This document shows positions 43,386-52,878 of a stretch of DNA of 64,000 nt, piece by piece. A model generated the notes under the pieces. That model made no database searches and was not told the DNA's origin. It worked only from the letters and a program-made list of their open reading frames with translations. Source of the stretch: Cuniculiplasma divulgatum (GTDB lineage Archaea > Thermoplasmatota > Thermoplasmata > Thermoplasmatales > Thermoplasmataceae); the NCBI GenBank assembly GCA_031200235.1, contig CP133595.1, positions 1,322,877-1,386,876 of the forward strand, in the 5' to 3' direction. The translations under genes and the position numbers were made by a program. How positions within the stretch are numbered: the stretch's first letter is position 1; the number at the start of each line of letters is the position of its first letter.

Positions 43386-44473
43386 TGCCTGGTGAGGTGA
43401 AATCATCCCTTGAGGGCATAGCGTCAAGGATATACGACTACCTTGTGAGCGGCGAGGTGCCTGAGATATCCATGCCCTCAAGGAACAGGGACAACATTGT
43501 TCTTGATCCCATGCTTTCAGTATGGAAATACGGGGAATCCCAGGTGACCCGTTCAGGCAGGACAACGGACGGGGCGGAATACATGGTGAAAATCCTGTAC
43601 ATGATAGACTTCATCAGGGAGATGCTGCAGGAGGGGAAATCGTCAACACTTAGGGAAATGTACTACATCTCCGAGGGATGGAACCTGGGAAAGTTCCACA
43701 CTCAGGACGAATCGAACCTGATGGCAGAGGATCTGGAGGTCATCAGTGCCCTGCTCAGGGAGGACTTCAGGCTGCGCCCTGAAGAGAACGGGGCCAGCAT
43801 AATTGGCAACATCACGGTCGAGGAAAAGACAAGGAAAGGCGAATTCAAGAAGATAAACTGCAAGGATGATGTGGGGGACAGCGGTTACTCTATTCCATAT
43901 TCGGTTGAGGACGACAAGTTCCACATCAAGGATGTAGACGCGGATTTCATCCTTGCAATAGAGACGGGAGGTATGTTCGACAGACTGGTGGAAAACGGGT
44001 TTGATGAGAGCAACCGGTGCCTGCTTGTACATCTCAAGGGGCAGCCGGCCCGGAGCACAAGGCGCCTTCTCAAGAGGATAAACGAGGAAAGGGGCGTTCC
44101 TGTTGTGGTGTTCACAGATGGGGATCCGTGGTCATTCAGGATATATGCATCCATAGCTTACGGTGCCATTAAGACTGCCCACATATCACATTACCTGGCT
44201 GTCCCTACAGCAGAGTTTATCGGCGTGACCGCATCCGACATACTGAATTACGATCTCCCAACGGACAAGCTCAACGACAAGGACATTGCGGCACTGAATG
44301 CAGAACTCAAGGACCCGAGATTCAATTCAGAGATGTGGAGGGATGAGATAGAAACCATGCTGCGCATAGGAAAGAAGGCAGAGCAGCAGGCTCTAGCAAA
44401 ATACGGCCTGAACTATGTCACGTCCACATATCTGCCGGAAAAGCTGTCGCAGATTAACGGAAACAGGTGGTGA
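43385..44473 (+). CDS. top6A: DNA topoisomerase VI subunit A
   Basis: Spo11-like DNA-cutting subunit. The 362-residue protein has the winged-helix catalytic tyrosine in [10 protein letters not shown] and the Toprim metal residues: Glu in [18 protein letters not shown] and the Asp pair in [15 protein letters not shown]. It begins one base inside the top6B stop, the standard operon. The next gene begins 2 nt after its stop. Confidence 0.96.
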   Translation: MPGEVKSSLEGIASRIYDYLVSGEVPEISMPSRNRDNIVLDPMLSVWKYGESQVTRSGRTTDGAEYMVKILYMIDFIREMLQEGKSSTLREMYYISEGWNLGKFHTQDESNLMAEDLEVISALLREDFRLRPEENGASIIGNITVEEKTRKGEFKKINCKDDVGDSGYSIPYSVEDDKFHIKDVDADFILAIETGGMFDRLVENGFDESNRCLLVHLKGQPARSTRRLLKRINEERGVPVVVFTDGDPWSFRIYASIAYGAIKTAHISHYLAVPTAEFIGVTASDILNYDLPTDKLNDKDIAALNAELKDPRFNSEMWRDEIETMLRIGKKAEQQALAKYGLNYVTSTYLPEKLSQINGNRW

Positions 44474-44475
44474 AA

Positions 44476-45276
44476 ATGAAGGTATCACTTATACAGATGG
44501 AAAGCAGGGGAGACAAGGAGGCAAACCTGCAGAAGTCCCTGCAGCTGCTGGGAGAAGCAATGGAGGAGGGGGCAGAGCTTGCAATATTCCCGGAATACCA
44601 GATGTTCCTTCCCGATTACTCTGTTCCGGAAACAACAGCTGCAGCAGCGGAGCCAACTGACGGAAATTTCGTTACCGCCATGACTGCATCCACAAAGGGG
44701 AAGCTGACCATGGTTCTCAATATTGTTGAATATGCCGGCACAGGCATCAGACCATATAACACATCCATTGTGGTGAACGATCTGGGGATAGTTTCCGGGA
44801 AATACAGGAAACTGCACCTGTTCGATGCGTACGGGCACAGGGAGAGCTCCTGTTACCAGCAGGGCAACATAAGTCCCTCTGCCTTTGCAGTGCCGCATGC
44901 CCGCATGGGGCTTCAGATATGCTATGATCTCAGGTTCCCAGAGCCCGCCAGGCTCATACGCCTCAAGGACGCATCCATTATATCATACCAGGCAGGGTGG
45001 TTTGTCGGAGAGAGAAAACTGGAGACATGGCGCACACTGCTCAGGGCAAGGGCCATTGAAAATGGCTCATTTGTGCTGGCATCCGCACAGTGCGGAAAGG
45101 ATTTCACAGGCCATACAATGGCAGTGAGTCCCTATGGGGACGTTCTGGGGGAGCTGGATAACCAAGAAGGCATACTCACGGTGGATCTGGACATGTCTCT
45201 GCCGGAAAAATACTCAGTGGATGTACCACTGATAAAACAGAGGCGGAAGGACATGTATGATATATCAGGATTCTGA
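44476..45276 (+). CDS. Carbon-nitrogen hydrolase (nitrilase superfamily amidase)
   Basis: Predicted to cleave a non-peptide C-N bond. The catalytic triad is visible: Glu40 in LAIFPEYQMF, Lys112 in YRKLHLFD and Cys149 in LQICYDLRFPE, with a late SPYGDVLGEL motif. The 266-residue length fits Nit2/omega-amidase-like enzymes; the precise substrate is not readable. It sits 2 nt after top6A, so it is probably co-transcribed, without an obvious functional tie. It converges on otsB. Confidence 0.88.
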   Translation: MKVSLIQMESRGDKEANLQKSLQLLGEAMEEGAELAIFPEYQMFLPDYSVPETTAAAAEPTDGNFVTAMTASTKGKLTMVLNIVEYAGTGIRPYNTSIVVNDLGIVSGKYRKLHLFDAYGHRESSCYQQGNISPSAFAVPHARMGLQICYDLRFPEPARLIRLKDASIISYQAGWFVGERKLETWRTLLRARAIENGSFVLASAQCGKDFTGHTMAVSPYGDVLGELDNQEGILTVDLDMSLPEKYSVDVPLIKQRRKDMYDISGF

Positions 45277-45993
45277 CATTGCCTTCAGGAGTACCCTGAA
45301 TTCAGCCACGTCCCTGACGCGAAACCTTGCGGCTGTGTCGCCGTCCCCAACTTTAACTGTGATGGCATCGGGGTTGTCAAGGAACGAATCCTCGTCTGTT
45401 GCATCATCTCCAGCTATGAGGGCAGGCGCCCCGTTCCTGACCCCCCTTATGGTAATTCCCTTGTTAACTCCCGGGATACGGAGCTCAACTATTCTCTTTC
45501 CTCTGTAAAGATCCATTCCCGTCTGTGAGGCAAGCATGGACACTTCCTCCACAAGTGATGACATGGCTTTCTCATCGAGCCCCCACATTATGAAAACCAA
45601 CCCTCCCTGTTTGTTTGTCATCTTGAGTCCAGGGTATCTCCTGAAGAAATCATCTCTCCCGGCGTAAATGGCGTCACATTTCCTGATATATTCCCCTGCA
45701 TCAGTTACATACTCCGGCTGCCCATCCTTTGGCTTCAGAATCGCTCCGTGGAGCGCAATGAAATTATACCTGCTGTCCAGGAATCTTGTGATCTCAGGAA
45801 TTGATCTTCCTGTGGCGACATAGACCTGATATTTCCCTGACAGCCGGTCCATTATCCATAGGACATCATCATCAGGGAAGGTTGTTTCCGGATCCGTGGA
45901 CAGAGGCACCAGTGTACCATCATAGTCAAGGAAGATGGGTGATCCACGAGGAAGACCACGGGCCTCCCTTATGAGGTCACTGTCCAGGGGCAT
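45265..45993 (-). CDS. otsB: Trehalose-6-phosphate phosphatase
   Basis: HAD-family enzyme that releases trehalose from trehalose-6-phosphate. HAD motif 1 FLDYDGTLVP carries the nucleophile Asp23 and Asp25; motif 4 is IAGDDATDEDSF. The 242-residue size matches OtsB. It follows otsA with a 17-nt overlap, so synthesis and dephosphorylation are coupled. Trehalose likely serves as a protectant against heat, acid or salt. Confidence 0.93.
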   Translation of the reverse strand: MPLDSDLIREARGLPRGSPIFLDYDGTLVPLSTDPETTFPDDDVLWIMDRLSGKYQVYVATGRSIPEITRFLDSRYNFIALHGAILKPKDGQPEYVTDAGEYIRKCDAIYAGRDDFFRRYPGLKMTNKQGGLVFIMWGLDEKAMSSLVEEVSMLASQTGMDLYRGKRIVELRIPGVNKGITIRGVRNGAPALIAGDDATDEDSFLDNPDAITVKVGDGDTAARFRVRDVAEFRVLLKAMSES

Positions 45994-47338
45994 TGAACAC
46001 CTTCCTGTTTGCCATCAGGGTCTTCGCACGCTTTTCGATTGCGTCTATCCACCATTTGAGGTTTCTTCTTGTAACGGATGTCTTCATGGCCTCAAGCCTT
46101 CTGGCAATTTCGCCCTTATCCATATTCATGGCAGTGTATATTGTATCGGCCATTGCACTGATATCGTTGGGGTTTACAATAAGGGCCTGCGGGAGGTTGA
46201 ATGCAGCCCCGGCAAACTCGGACAGTATAAGGATTCCCTGACGGGATGCAGCAACGAACTCCTTGCTCACCAGGTTCAGGCCATCCATCACAGGCGTGAT
46301 GAGGGCAATATCGGCATAACGGTAATAGGACAGCAGGACCCTGTCCGATATTTTGCTGTACATATAAATTATGGGCTGCCACTTTATATCGCCATGGGAA
46401 CCGTTTATCCTGCCGATCTCCATTTCCAGGTCGCGTTTCATCCTTATGTATTCGGAGACAGATGTCCTGCTTGGAGTAACCATCATAACATAATGGAATC
46501 GCCCCCTTGTATCAGGATATTTCTTCAGGACCTTCTCAACAGACAGCACGCGGTTTATGAGCCCTTTGGTGTAGTCAAGCCTGTCAATTGAGAATATGAC
46601 TTTGCCATTCTTCTGGAGGTTCTCAAGTGGATTCACGGGTTCATCGACCCTGGAATAATAATCCGAATCAATGCCCAGGGAGTATGCTGAGGTCCGGTCA
46701 TCCACATTGAAGTCAGGCTGGGAGAGCCTTTCGCACGACTCCCTGAAGTTCTTCCGGTAAAGCTCTGTATGAAATGTTATCATGTCAGCCTGGGTAATGC
46801 TGTCCACAATTTCCTTTGCCTGCGGAAGAATGTTGAAGAATTCGCTGGAAACCCACGGTATGTGCCAGGTGAATATGATGAAATTGCCAATCCCCAGTTT
46901 CCTTACGAACTCAGGAACAAGGCTGAGCTGGTAGTCATGAACCCAGATCACCGAATCGTTATCCATATACTTTGCTACGGCCTCTGCAAATTTTCTGTTC
47001 ACTGCACTGTATGTCTCAAACGAATCTTCAACGTACCTTACGCGTTCCCTGAAATAATGGAAAAGAGGCCATAAGGTGCCGTTGGAATATTCATCATAGA
47101 AACCATGCTTCTCATTTCGGTTCAGGAATATCCTTGCAACAGTATATCCCTCATAGTCTTCCACCGGATAATTCATGTCGGCATTGCCATCGCCCCAGCA
47201 GATCCAAACACCTCCGTTTGCCTTCATGGCCTGATGCAGGGCAGTAACCACGCCACCCACATTCCGGCGCAGGGTTTCGCGGCCCCCAGAGCGGTCATGG
47301 CTCACGGGGCATCTGCTGGTGACTATGACATACCTCAT
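45977..47338 (-). CDS. otsA: Trehalose-6-phosphate synthase
   Basis: GT20 enzyme joining a nucleotide-glucose to glucose-6-phosphate. The 453-residue protein has the N-terminal RCPVSHDRSGGRETLRRNVGG loop, VIWVHDYQLSLVPEFVRK, FTWHIPWVSSEFF, the VIFSIDRLDYTKGL motif that contacts the sugar donor, and GLNLVSKEFVA. It is the first gene of the otsA-otsB pair; transcription starts in the 32-nt gap before the MFS gene's stop or further upstream. Confidence 0.94.
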   Translation of the reverse strand: MRYVIVTSRCPVSHDRSGGRETLRRNVGGVVTALHQAMKANGGVWICWGDGNADMNYPVEDYEGYTVARIFLNRNEKHGFYDEYSNGTLWPLFHYFRERVRYVEDSFETYSAVNRKFAEAVAKYMDNDSVIWVHDYQLSLVPEFVRKLGIGNFIIFTWHIPWVSSEFFNILPQAKEIVDSITQADMITFHTELYRKNFRESCERLSQPDFNVDDRTSAYSLGIDSDYYSRVDEPVNPLENLQKNGKVIFSIDRLDYTKGLINRVLSVEKVLKKYPDTRGRFHYVMMVTPSRTSVSEYIRMKRDLEMEIGRINGSHGDIKWQPIIYMYSKISDRVLLSYYRYADIALITPVMDGLNLVSKEFVAASRQGILILSEFAGAAFNLPQALIVNPNDISAMADTIYTAMNMDKGEIARRLEAMKTSVTRRNLKWWIDAIEKRAKTLMANRKVFNAPGQ

Positions 47339-47370
47339 TAAGTCAAAATTTGTTCATCCTATTAAAATAA

Positions 47371-48906
47371 TCACAATTTATCCATAGTTTTTGCCTCCAC
47401 CTCATTAACGGCAGGCCTCCTGGCGGATCTGGATCCAGCTCTGGAACCTAGAACTTCCCTGGCAAGCAGCGACAGAATGGCAGCCACTGCAAAGGCAGCT
47501 CCCGCAATCAGGAATATGTAAGCGAACGCACTGGATGTGGGCATTGATACATATACAGGGCCGGTTGGACTGTTTCCAACAAGATACAGTGCGGAGACGG
47601 TTGCCATTATGGATCCGGCTATGGGTGCGCCTATACTGCTCCCAACATTCCGGAAAGTGCCGTTCATGGCTGTTGCAAGTCCCATGTCCCGGGGGTTTAC
47701 TGTGAGCACTATGAGATTTATCAGTGAGGCATTCATTATTGAAAGCCCACCGCCAGTGACAAACTCGAACATGAGCATCTGATCATAGGAATGGAATATG
47801 GATTCCAGGATGAAGCCTGCCCCTGATATTACGGAGCCAATGATTGCCAGAGGCTTCACGCCCATCCTGGATACGAGCCTACCTGTTATTGGGGCGAAAA
47901 CAAGCATGCCTATGGCAAACGGAACAAGTGATATTCCCGTGTACAGGATTGATTTTCCATACCCAGAAGGACTCGGGAGCTCAAACCTGTATGTGAGGGC
48001 CTGCATTGCAAGGAACATGCCCATACCTGATATGGAAAGGACAATGTTTGCGACCATTACGTTCCGGTAGGACAGAAGCCTGAAGTCCAGTATGGGCTCC
48101 CCGCCCATCCTTGAATAGCGCCTTTCGAAGAGTGTCAGGGGTATGATGAGTACGGCACCGGAGGCAATCATTGAAAGCGTACCCAATGAAGTCCATCCCC
48201 AGCTTGGCGCCTCAGACAGGGCAAAGACGAACAGTGCAAGGGAAGCTGCAAGAAGCGAAGCACCGATATAGTCTATCTTTGTATCTGGCCTCCTGAACCT
48301 TGATTCTCTTACCACTATCATTGTTGTTATGGCAAGTGCAAGTACAAATGGTATGGCCGTGTGATATGTCATCCTCCAGCCGAAGTCATTTGACACCAGT
48401 GACCCCAGTGGAAGGCTCACAGCAAACCCTGCTCCGAACATGGCACTTATGAGGGCCTGCGCCCTGGGCACCATGTCCTTGGGGAATTCCTCCCTCATGA
48501 GGCTCATTCCAAGTGGCATTATTGTCAGTCCGATACCCTGGATAGTCCTGGAAATAACCATGAATGTGAAATTTGGCGAAAATCCTGTGACTGACACGGC
48601 AACGGCATAGACCAGAAGCACCACTGACAGAATCTTCTTCTTGCCGTATATGTCACCGAGCTTTCCCATAATCGGGGTCATGGCAACGCCTCCAACCAGG
48701 TAGGCGGAGAGCAGAAGGCTCACCTGTGCCGATGTGACATTGAACGCCAGGGCTATGCTGTGCAGTGAAGGCGTCAGCATTCCTTCGATGTACATAACAA
48801 TCAGGACAAGTCCTGCAAGTATCAGCATGACTTTGCGTGAGTACTTTGCATCGAAATCCTCGTTTGAAACATAATTCAGTCTGTCATCTTCATTATCTAA
48901 TGGCAT
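47371..48906 (-). CDS. MFS drug-exporter-like transporter (DHA2, 14-helix type)
   Basis: The 511-residue membrane protein has about 14 hydrophobic helices and MFS motif A-like GKLGDIYGKKKIL after helix 2, plus the motif C-like VSRTIQGIGLTIMPLGMSLM stretch. These fit proton-driven multidrug exporters of the EmrB/QacA type. It overlaps the upstream marR gene by 10 nt; the regulator-exporter operon is a classical drug-efflux arrangement. The substrate is unknown. Confidence 0.88.
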   Translation of the reverse strand: MPLDNEDDRLNYVSNEDFDAKYSRKVMLILAGLVLIVMYIEGMLTPSLHSIALAFNVTSAQVSLLLSAYLVGGVAMTPIMGKLGDIYGKKKILSVVLLVYAVAVSVTGFSPNFTFMVISRTIQGIGLTIMPLGMSLMREEFPKDMVPRAQALISAMFGAGFAVSLPLGSLVSNDFGWRMTYHTAIPFVLALAITTMIVVRESRFRRPDTKIDYIGASLLAASLALFVFALSEAPSWGWTSLGTLSMIASGAVLIIPLTLFERRYSRMGGEPILDFRLLSYRNVMVANIVLSISGMGMFLAMQALTYRFELPSPSGYGKSILYTGISLVPFAIGMLVFAPITGRLVSRMGVKPLAIIGSVISGAGFILESIFHSYDQMLMFEFVTGGGLSIMNASLINLIVLTVNPRDMGLATAMNGTFRNVGSSIGAPIAGSIMATVSALYLVGNSPTGPVYVSMPTSSAFAYIFLIAGAAFAVAAILSLLAREVLGSRAGSRSARRPAVNEVEAKTMDKL

Positions 48907-49403
48907 TTGTTCTCACTTCCTCTTATTTCATCTTCTGCGGACGCTCTCAGGGATGAGGCAATCCTGTCAAGGAAAGCGCACATCCTTGCTGCTGATGATT
49001 CATCAATGCCGGCTATGGCCTCACTTACGCTGGAAATTATTTTTTCTTCGATCCCATCCAGCAGGGCGATTCCCTGAGGATTGAGAAAGACTCTTGAAGC
49101 ACGCCTGTCCGCCGGATCATCCTCCCTGGATACAAGTTCCCTGTTCTGAAGTGTGTCTATAATGCCCGTAACTGTGGGATTCCTGACATGGAGAAATCTG
49201 GAAAGATCAGTGAGCCTCTGAGGGCCATTGGCTCTGAGATATCGCATCAGAGCATACTGGTAGACCATCAGTCCTGATGATCGCGTAATCTCAACCTGAA
49301 GGAACATGAATTCTTCCATGACGGACCTCAGAGAACGGAAAAGAGCATTTCCTGTTCCGGCTTTCTCACTCATGTCTCTTTCCGGTTTTGGCATTGAAGT
49401 CAT
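48897..49403 (-). CDS. MarR-family transcriptional regulator
   Basis: A 168-residue winged-helix regulator, probably a homodimeric repressor of its own operon. The DNA-binding region reads RLTDLSRFLHVRNPTVTGII, then LVSREDDPADRRASRVFLNPQG (wing with the conserved DxRA-type Arg). The ATG at 49403 has no Shine-Dalgarno site but a TATA-like AAGTATAGC about 25 nt upstream, so the mRNA is probably leaderless. It overlaps the exporter gene. Confidence 0.9.
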   Translation of the reverse strand: MTSMPKPERDMSEKAGTGNALFRSLRSVMEEFMFLQVEITRSSGLMVYQYALMRYLRANGPQRLTDLSRFLHVRNPTVTGIIDTLQNRELVSREDDPADRRASRVFLNPQGIALLDGIEEKIISSVSEAIAGIDESSAARMCAFLDRIASSLRASAEDEIRGSENKCH

Positions 49404-49411
49404 AGGGAGGT

Positions 49412-49452
49412 AAATTACTTAGCTATACTTAACTATTAGCATTACCTAACTA
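49412..49452. promoter_or_regulatory. Repeated TTA(G/A)CTA elements at the marR promoter
   Basis: Three similar heptamers (TTAGCTA, TTAACTA and the related CTAACTA) occur at about 49419-49451, two of them forming an imperfect palindrome TAGCTATACTTAACTA that covers the TATA element. This is the position expected for a MarR autorepressor operator. Binding is inferred. Confidence 0.5.
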
Positions 49453-49670
49453 CGTTTTCTTTCCAATTGATTTCGTTTCATGGTGAATTCAGCAGCAGAA
49501 ATTAAGTAGTTAGTAATTATATTAAAAAACTGATATTTACGATTCTGCTGAGAATCATCTTCATATTCCCGACGCTGCTCTATACAGCAAGCATTCTTTC
49601 CAGAGCTCTTGCTGGTCGGGGAATTTTCGGAGAGGATGCAGATGATGATACCAGTCTCAGGAAGTTTGAG

Positions 49671-49997
49671 ATGCAACTTCTAATTGACGGCGCATTTCTT
49701 GGCATAATCAATGGTTTTATTGTGATATTCGGGATCGGGCAGACGGGATATGGCATCCTGCTTTCATTTGCCACAGTGGCCATTGCGCTTCTTGGAGTGT
49801 CAGCCATGGCTTCTGATTCAGCGGGTTATACTGAACTCTTCATAATGGTTCTCAACATGATCCTTTTCGGGCAGTTTATAGATCTGGCATCATTCTCTTT
49901 AATAGCTTCCCTTTCGGTTATTGTGGCGCTAATAGTTCTCATGGGAGTATACCTGGTAAAATATGCTGGAAGTGCGGATTCCGAGGAATCGGCCTGA
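49671..49997 (+). CDS. Membrane protein of unknown function, start uncertain
   Basis: The frame gives 108 residues from the first ATG, with three hydrophobic helices (about 4-27, 29-46 and 53-92 in two parts). The open frame continues upstream to 49506 with protein-like sequence (LLRIIFIFPTLLYTASILSRA), but no ATG, GTG or TTG is present there. Either translation begins at a non-standard codon (CTG at 49530 or ATT at 49521), or the 5' end has decayed. No family is recognised. Confidence 0.5.
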   Translation: MQLLIDGAFLGIINGFIVIFGIGQTGYGILLSFATVAIALLGVSAMASDSAGYTELFIMVLNMILFGQFIDLASFSLIASLSVIVALIVLMGVYLVKYAGSADSEESA

Positions 49998-50133
49998 TCA
50001 GGCAATGGTGCTTTGGCAACCTGTTTATACGTGATGAAAGCCCTTTTCAATAAACCGCTTGGAGAAAATTTTAGATAACTCCGTACCTTCTGTTAACGGA
50101 AAAATTCATTTATTGAATTTTCATATTTACAAT

Positions 50134-50343
50134 ATGGTTTCAACTCCGTTTCTGAAGAGACTCATTATGGGAGCCATCATAATATCATATGTTGCAACAT
50201 ATCTCAACCAACTGGGTATATTGCAGTATCCATTCGGAGCGTCTTATGGAACAATCTGGAATATAGGTTCCATAATTGGGCTTGTATTTGCAATAATAGC
50301 CATACGTTTAGTCCTTATGGTGCCAGAAAAACAGCTGGCATGA
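50134..50343 (+). CDS. Small two-helix membrane protein
   Basis: The 69-residue protein starts MVSTPFLKRLIMG, with hydrophobic helices at about 9-25 and 41-60. A TATA-like TTCATATTTAC lies just upstream, and the ATG at 50134 is preferred to a TTG at 50059 whose first 25 residues look non-coding. No family is recognised. Confidence 0.5.
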   Translation: MVSTPFLKRLIMGAIIISYVATYLNQLGILQYPFGASYGTIWNIGSIIGLVFAIIAIRLVLMVPEKQLA

Positions 50344-50709
50344 CACTTGGCACTTACTATTAACTTTATGAAATTCAAAAAATATTCAATTTGAATAATA
50401 TGGTGGTAGACTATATTATGCTCTATTTATCCTTTTGATTGTTGTAAATTGACCCGTGGATTGATTGTCTTAGCGCGCAGAAACCTGAATTTCCAGATTC
50501 TTTATATGTACAAACATAACTTCTCAGCAAGTGGGATATTATTCGTCATTTCAAGAATCGGGGATTTGCGGGATGGACACACTCACACATTTGTAACAAT
50601 ATGTGAGTCGAAACCGGCCAAGGGATGCTAACATTAGGATAATGATGGAATTTCAACATGGTGTTTTCTTAGCAGCTATCCCAATTTACCTTTAGAAATT
50701 GGAGATCAG
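50344..50709. other. AT-rich intergenic region with a 26-bp palindrome
   Basis: No gene is supported. The one clear structure is an imperfect inverted repeat at 50582-50607, outer arms CTCACA/TGTGAG and inner arms TTGT/ACAA. It could be a regulator binding site or a transcript hairpin near the end of the membrane-protein gene at 50710. Confidence 0.4.
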
Positions 50710-51168
50710 TTACTTTTTTTGTCCGTCTAGTTTATCAAAACGGTTCTCAAGAATCTTCTTCTTTGAGAATAGGGAAATACGTCTAGCATTTTCTTCAGTC
50801 AGGCCATATTTCGTTATGAGATGTTTATACGTATCTCTTGAGGAAAATCCAAGGCTGAAAACGATCCACAATAACAAAGATAGATATGCAATGAAGAATC
50901 CAAATTTAATCGGCGATAAGAACGGAACATATTTTCCACTCAGGATTTCAAAGGAGTAAGAGGCAATGATAAACCCTCCAATTATCACGATAGTCAATAT
51001 TGTTGGAAGATAGAAGTCAACTAATTTTTTATGCTTATCAAGCTCTCTATACATTTCGATCGGTTCAAAAGCCATCCATTTTGCATACGCGTATACAAGA
51101 ACGCTTAAAGGAATTATTACTTCGGAAATGGTTGCGATCACTGCTAGAGTGAATAAAAGGCTAAGCAT
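50710..51168 (-). CDS. Three-helix membrane protein, partner of broken secreted protein B
   Basis: The 152-residue protein has helices at about 3-28, 51-73 and 82-105, then a tail with KYGLTEENARR and SLFSKKKILENR. The counterpart at 5146-5577 has the same topology, gene order and tail style (KYGL ... KKKK-LE) but a different membrane region. It starts 8 nt inside the secreted-protein gene, so the two are translationally coupled. The frame is intact although the upstream gene is broken, as expected if an immunity-type protein is kept under selection. Confidence 0.72.
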   Translation of the reverse strand: MLSLLFTLAVIATISEVIIPLSVLVYAYAKWMAFEPIEMYRELDKHKKLVDFYLPTILTIVIIGGFIIASYSFEILSGKYVPFLSPIKFGFFIAYLSLLLWIVFSLGFSSRDTYKHLITKYGLTEENARRISLFSKKKILENRFDKLDGQKK

Positions 51169-52396
51169 AAGACAATATTACCCCCTCTATTTCTGGCCAA
51201 TTCCCAAATGCATAGAATGTCTTTGAGTTTATTCCAGTATACTGTGCAATATTATTGTACACATTAGTCACCCACTGTTGCGCTGGTTCTGTGCCCAAAG
51301 GTTGCAGTTCACGCAGAACTTCGAAAAGATGATTTCCGGGATTTGTTATTCCCCAAACTGCATACTCAGGTACTAAGCCCCATTCCCATGCGTTCAGTGT
51401 AAATACTAATCTAAAATTAGAGGTCTCAGCCCATTCATTTTGAAATAGATAGTTGAGATTGCTTTCAACGTCATATATGGGTGTCGATGATCCTGAAAGA
51501 TCAGCGCCAAGGCTTTCAACCACGGTTGCTGCACCTTCAGCTGCTGCAATAAACGATCCTGCGCCAATTCCTACAAATCCGAGGATTCCAGACACAGCCG
51601 CCCCTAAGAGAGTGCTAAATAGATCATCAAATTCTAAGGCTTGGCCGGCCCAATCAACAAAATTTTCTGCGTTCAGGTGGTCAGCAAAGTTAACATAGAT
51701 GTTGTAACTTGTTCCAGAGATTATGCCGCCCCATCCCCAATGTATTGTGAATGAATTGAGACGGATATATGGATCAACTGGGATTGTTTTACCGTTATAT
51801 TCAATAATGGCATACACTAATGATCCATTGTTCTTAGAGTACTTGTACTTGAGCATGAAAGCCTTGTGGAGATGGTATTCTATTGTGGTGTTAGAAATAA
51901 GAACCCCTTCACGGTGCCACATCACGTAATTTGCATCAATCTTATTCCCTGTGTGGTGCTGATTCATTTCGAAGGTTTCTATAGCATCAATTTATTTAAT
52001 GGCTGATTTGTCTTGATGTTCCCACATGCTCAATATGATGAAGTCATTCGATTTACTTATTCCTCTGTACTTCGAGGGTATCCTGTAATAATTCGTAATG
52101 TACCACTGGGTTGCGCTCATATCGGCTAGATACTGGAGGCGATCAAGGGGATTTGTGTCTATAGATTTGCCATATCTGTTAAAGTCGCTGATCGTAAGGG
52201 CGTTGAGTTTTATTTTCTGACTTGCATTCATGTTAAACGAATAAGTCTTTCCTGTTATTGATGTTTCAATGCTCTGTGCTCTTGTTCCAGAATGGTTCAT
52301 GTGGTTTAATGGATCGTGTGTAATACCAGCAAAAGCGAGCGTTATCATTGCAATAACTACGACACTTGTGCCTAAGAATTTCCAAGTTTTGTTCAT
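51161..52396 (-). pseudogene. Secreted WGWGG protein, copy B, interrupted by one in-frame stop
   Basis: This is a paralog of the 3903-5141 protein. The N-terminal part (start at 52396, MNKTWKFLG signal peptide; SKYRGIS and IILSMWEH) ends at a TAA at 51992-51994. The same frame then continues without shift as IDAIETFEMNQHH and carries the shared WGWGGIISGTSYNIY, a Gly/Ala-rich hydrophobic core (GILGFVGIGAGSF) and WEWGLVPEYAVWG. Only one base change separates it from an intact gene of about 410 residues. The start at 52396 is chosen by alignment with copy A; an ATG at 52405 is in frame. A TATA-like GTATATGAT lies upstream. Confidence 0.85.
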
Positions 52397-52439
52397 AGGA
52401 GTCAAAATATTTTATCATATACATATTATTAATTACCCT

Positions 52440-52754
52440 CACCCTGAAAAGATGTCAAAGATCCCGGGATAAGACAGGGAATGTTTACCGCCTATGCATT
52501 TTTGAGCTTGAGTTTGTAGATGCGCTTAAAACAAACGATTGGCATATGTTTAAGCCCATGAGAGAACATGAAAAAGCCTAAGCGAGATGGAAAGAAGAAC
52601 TAGAGCAATCGTGAAAAATTGCCAGAAAAAACATTGCCATGGCTATGCATCAGAGAGTAAAACAACCCATCTTAGCCACTTGCATCGATTATTCAAAAAG
52701 AGGGTGGACAAATATAACTTCTCTGCCTGGGTGACATATGAAGAACTAAAATAA
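52440..52754 (+). other. Decayed coding remnants in AT-rich intergenic region
   Basis: Two protein-like open stretches lie here with no complete gene: one at about 52443-52578 without a start codon (contains FELEFVDALKTNDWHMFKPM), and a 55-codon frame 52587-52754 (starts MERRTRAIVKN, ends WVTYEELK). Stops in neighbouring frames break what reads like one older gene. No family is recognised. Confidence 0.3.
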
Positions 52755-52878
52755 TTGAATTATCATGCATTCCGATAGTATCCCTAATTTTGTGTAATGA
52801 GATCAGCGTCCAGATCCTGGATCATTGGATATTATAATGCAAGCATCGGATTATAGAAATGTCCTTAAGTTAATATGA

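Noticed and set aside
50449..50631. 60-codon open frame in the gap after the small membrane protein
   Set aside because: No ribosome-binding site or TATA spacing, uneven composition, and the frame runs through the palindrome; it reads as chance.
51992..51994. Recoding of the stop in copy B as pyrrolysine or selenocysteine
   Set aside because: The codon is TAA; those amino acids use TAG and TGA.
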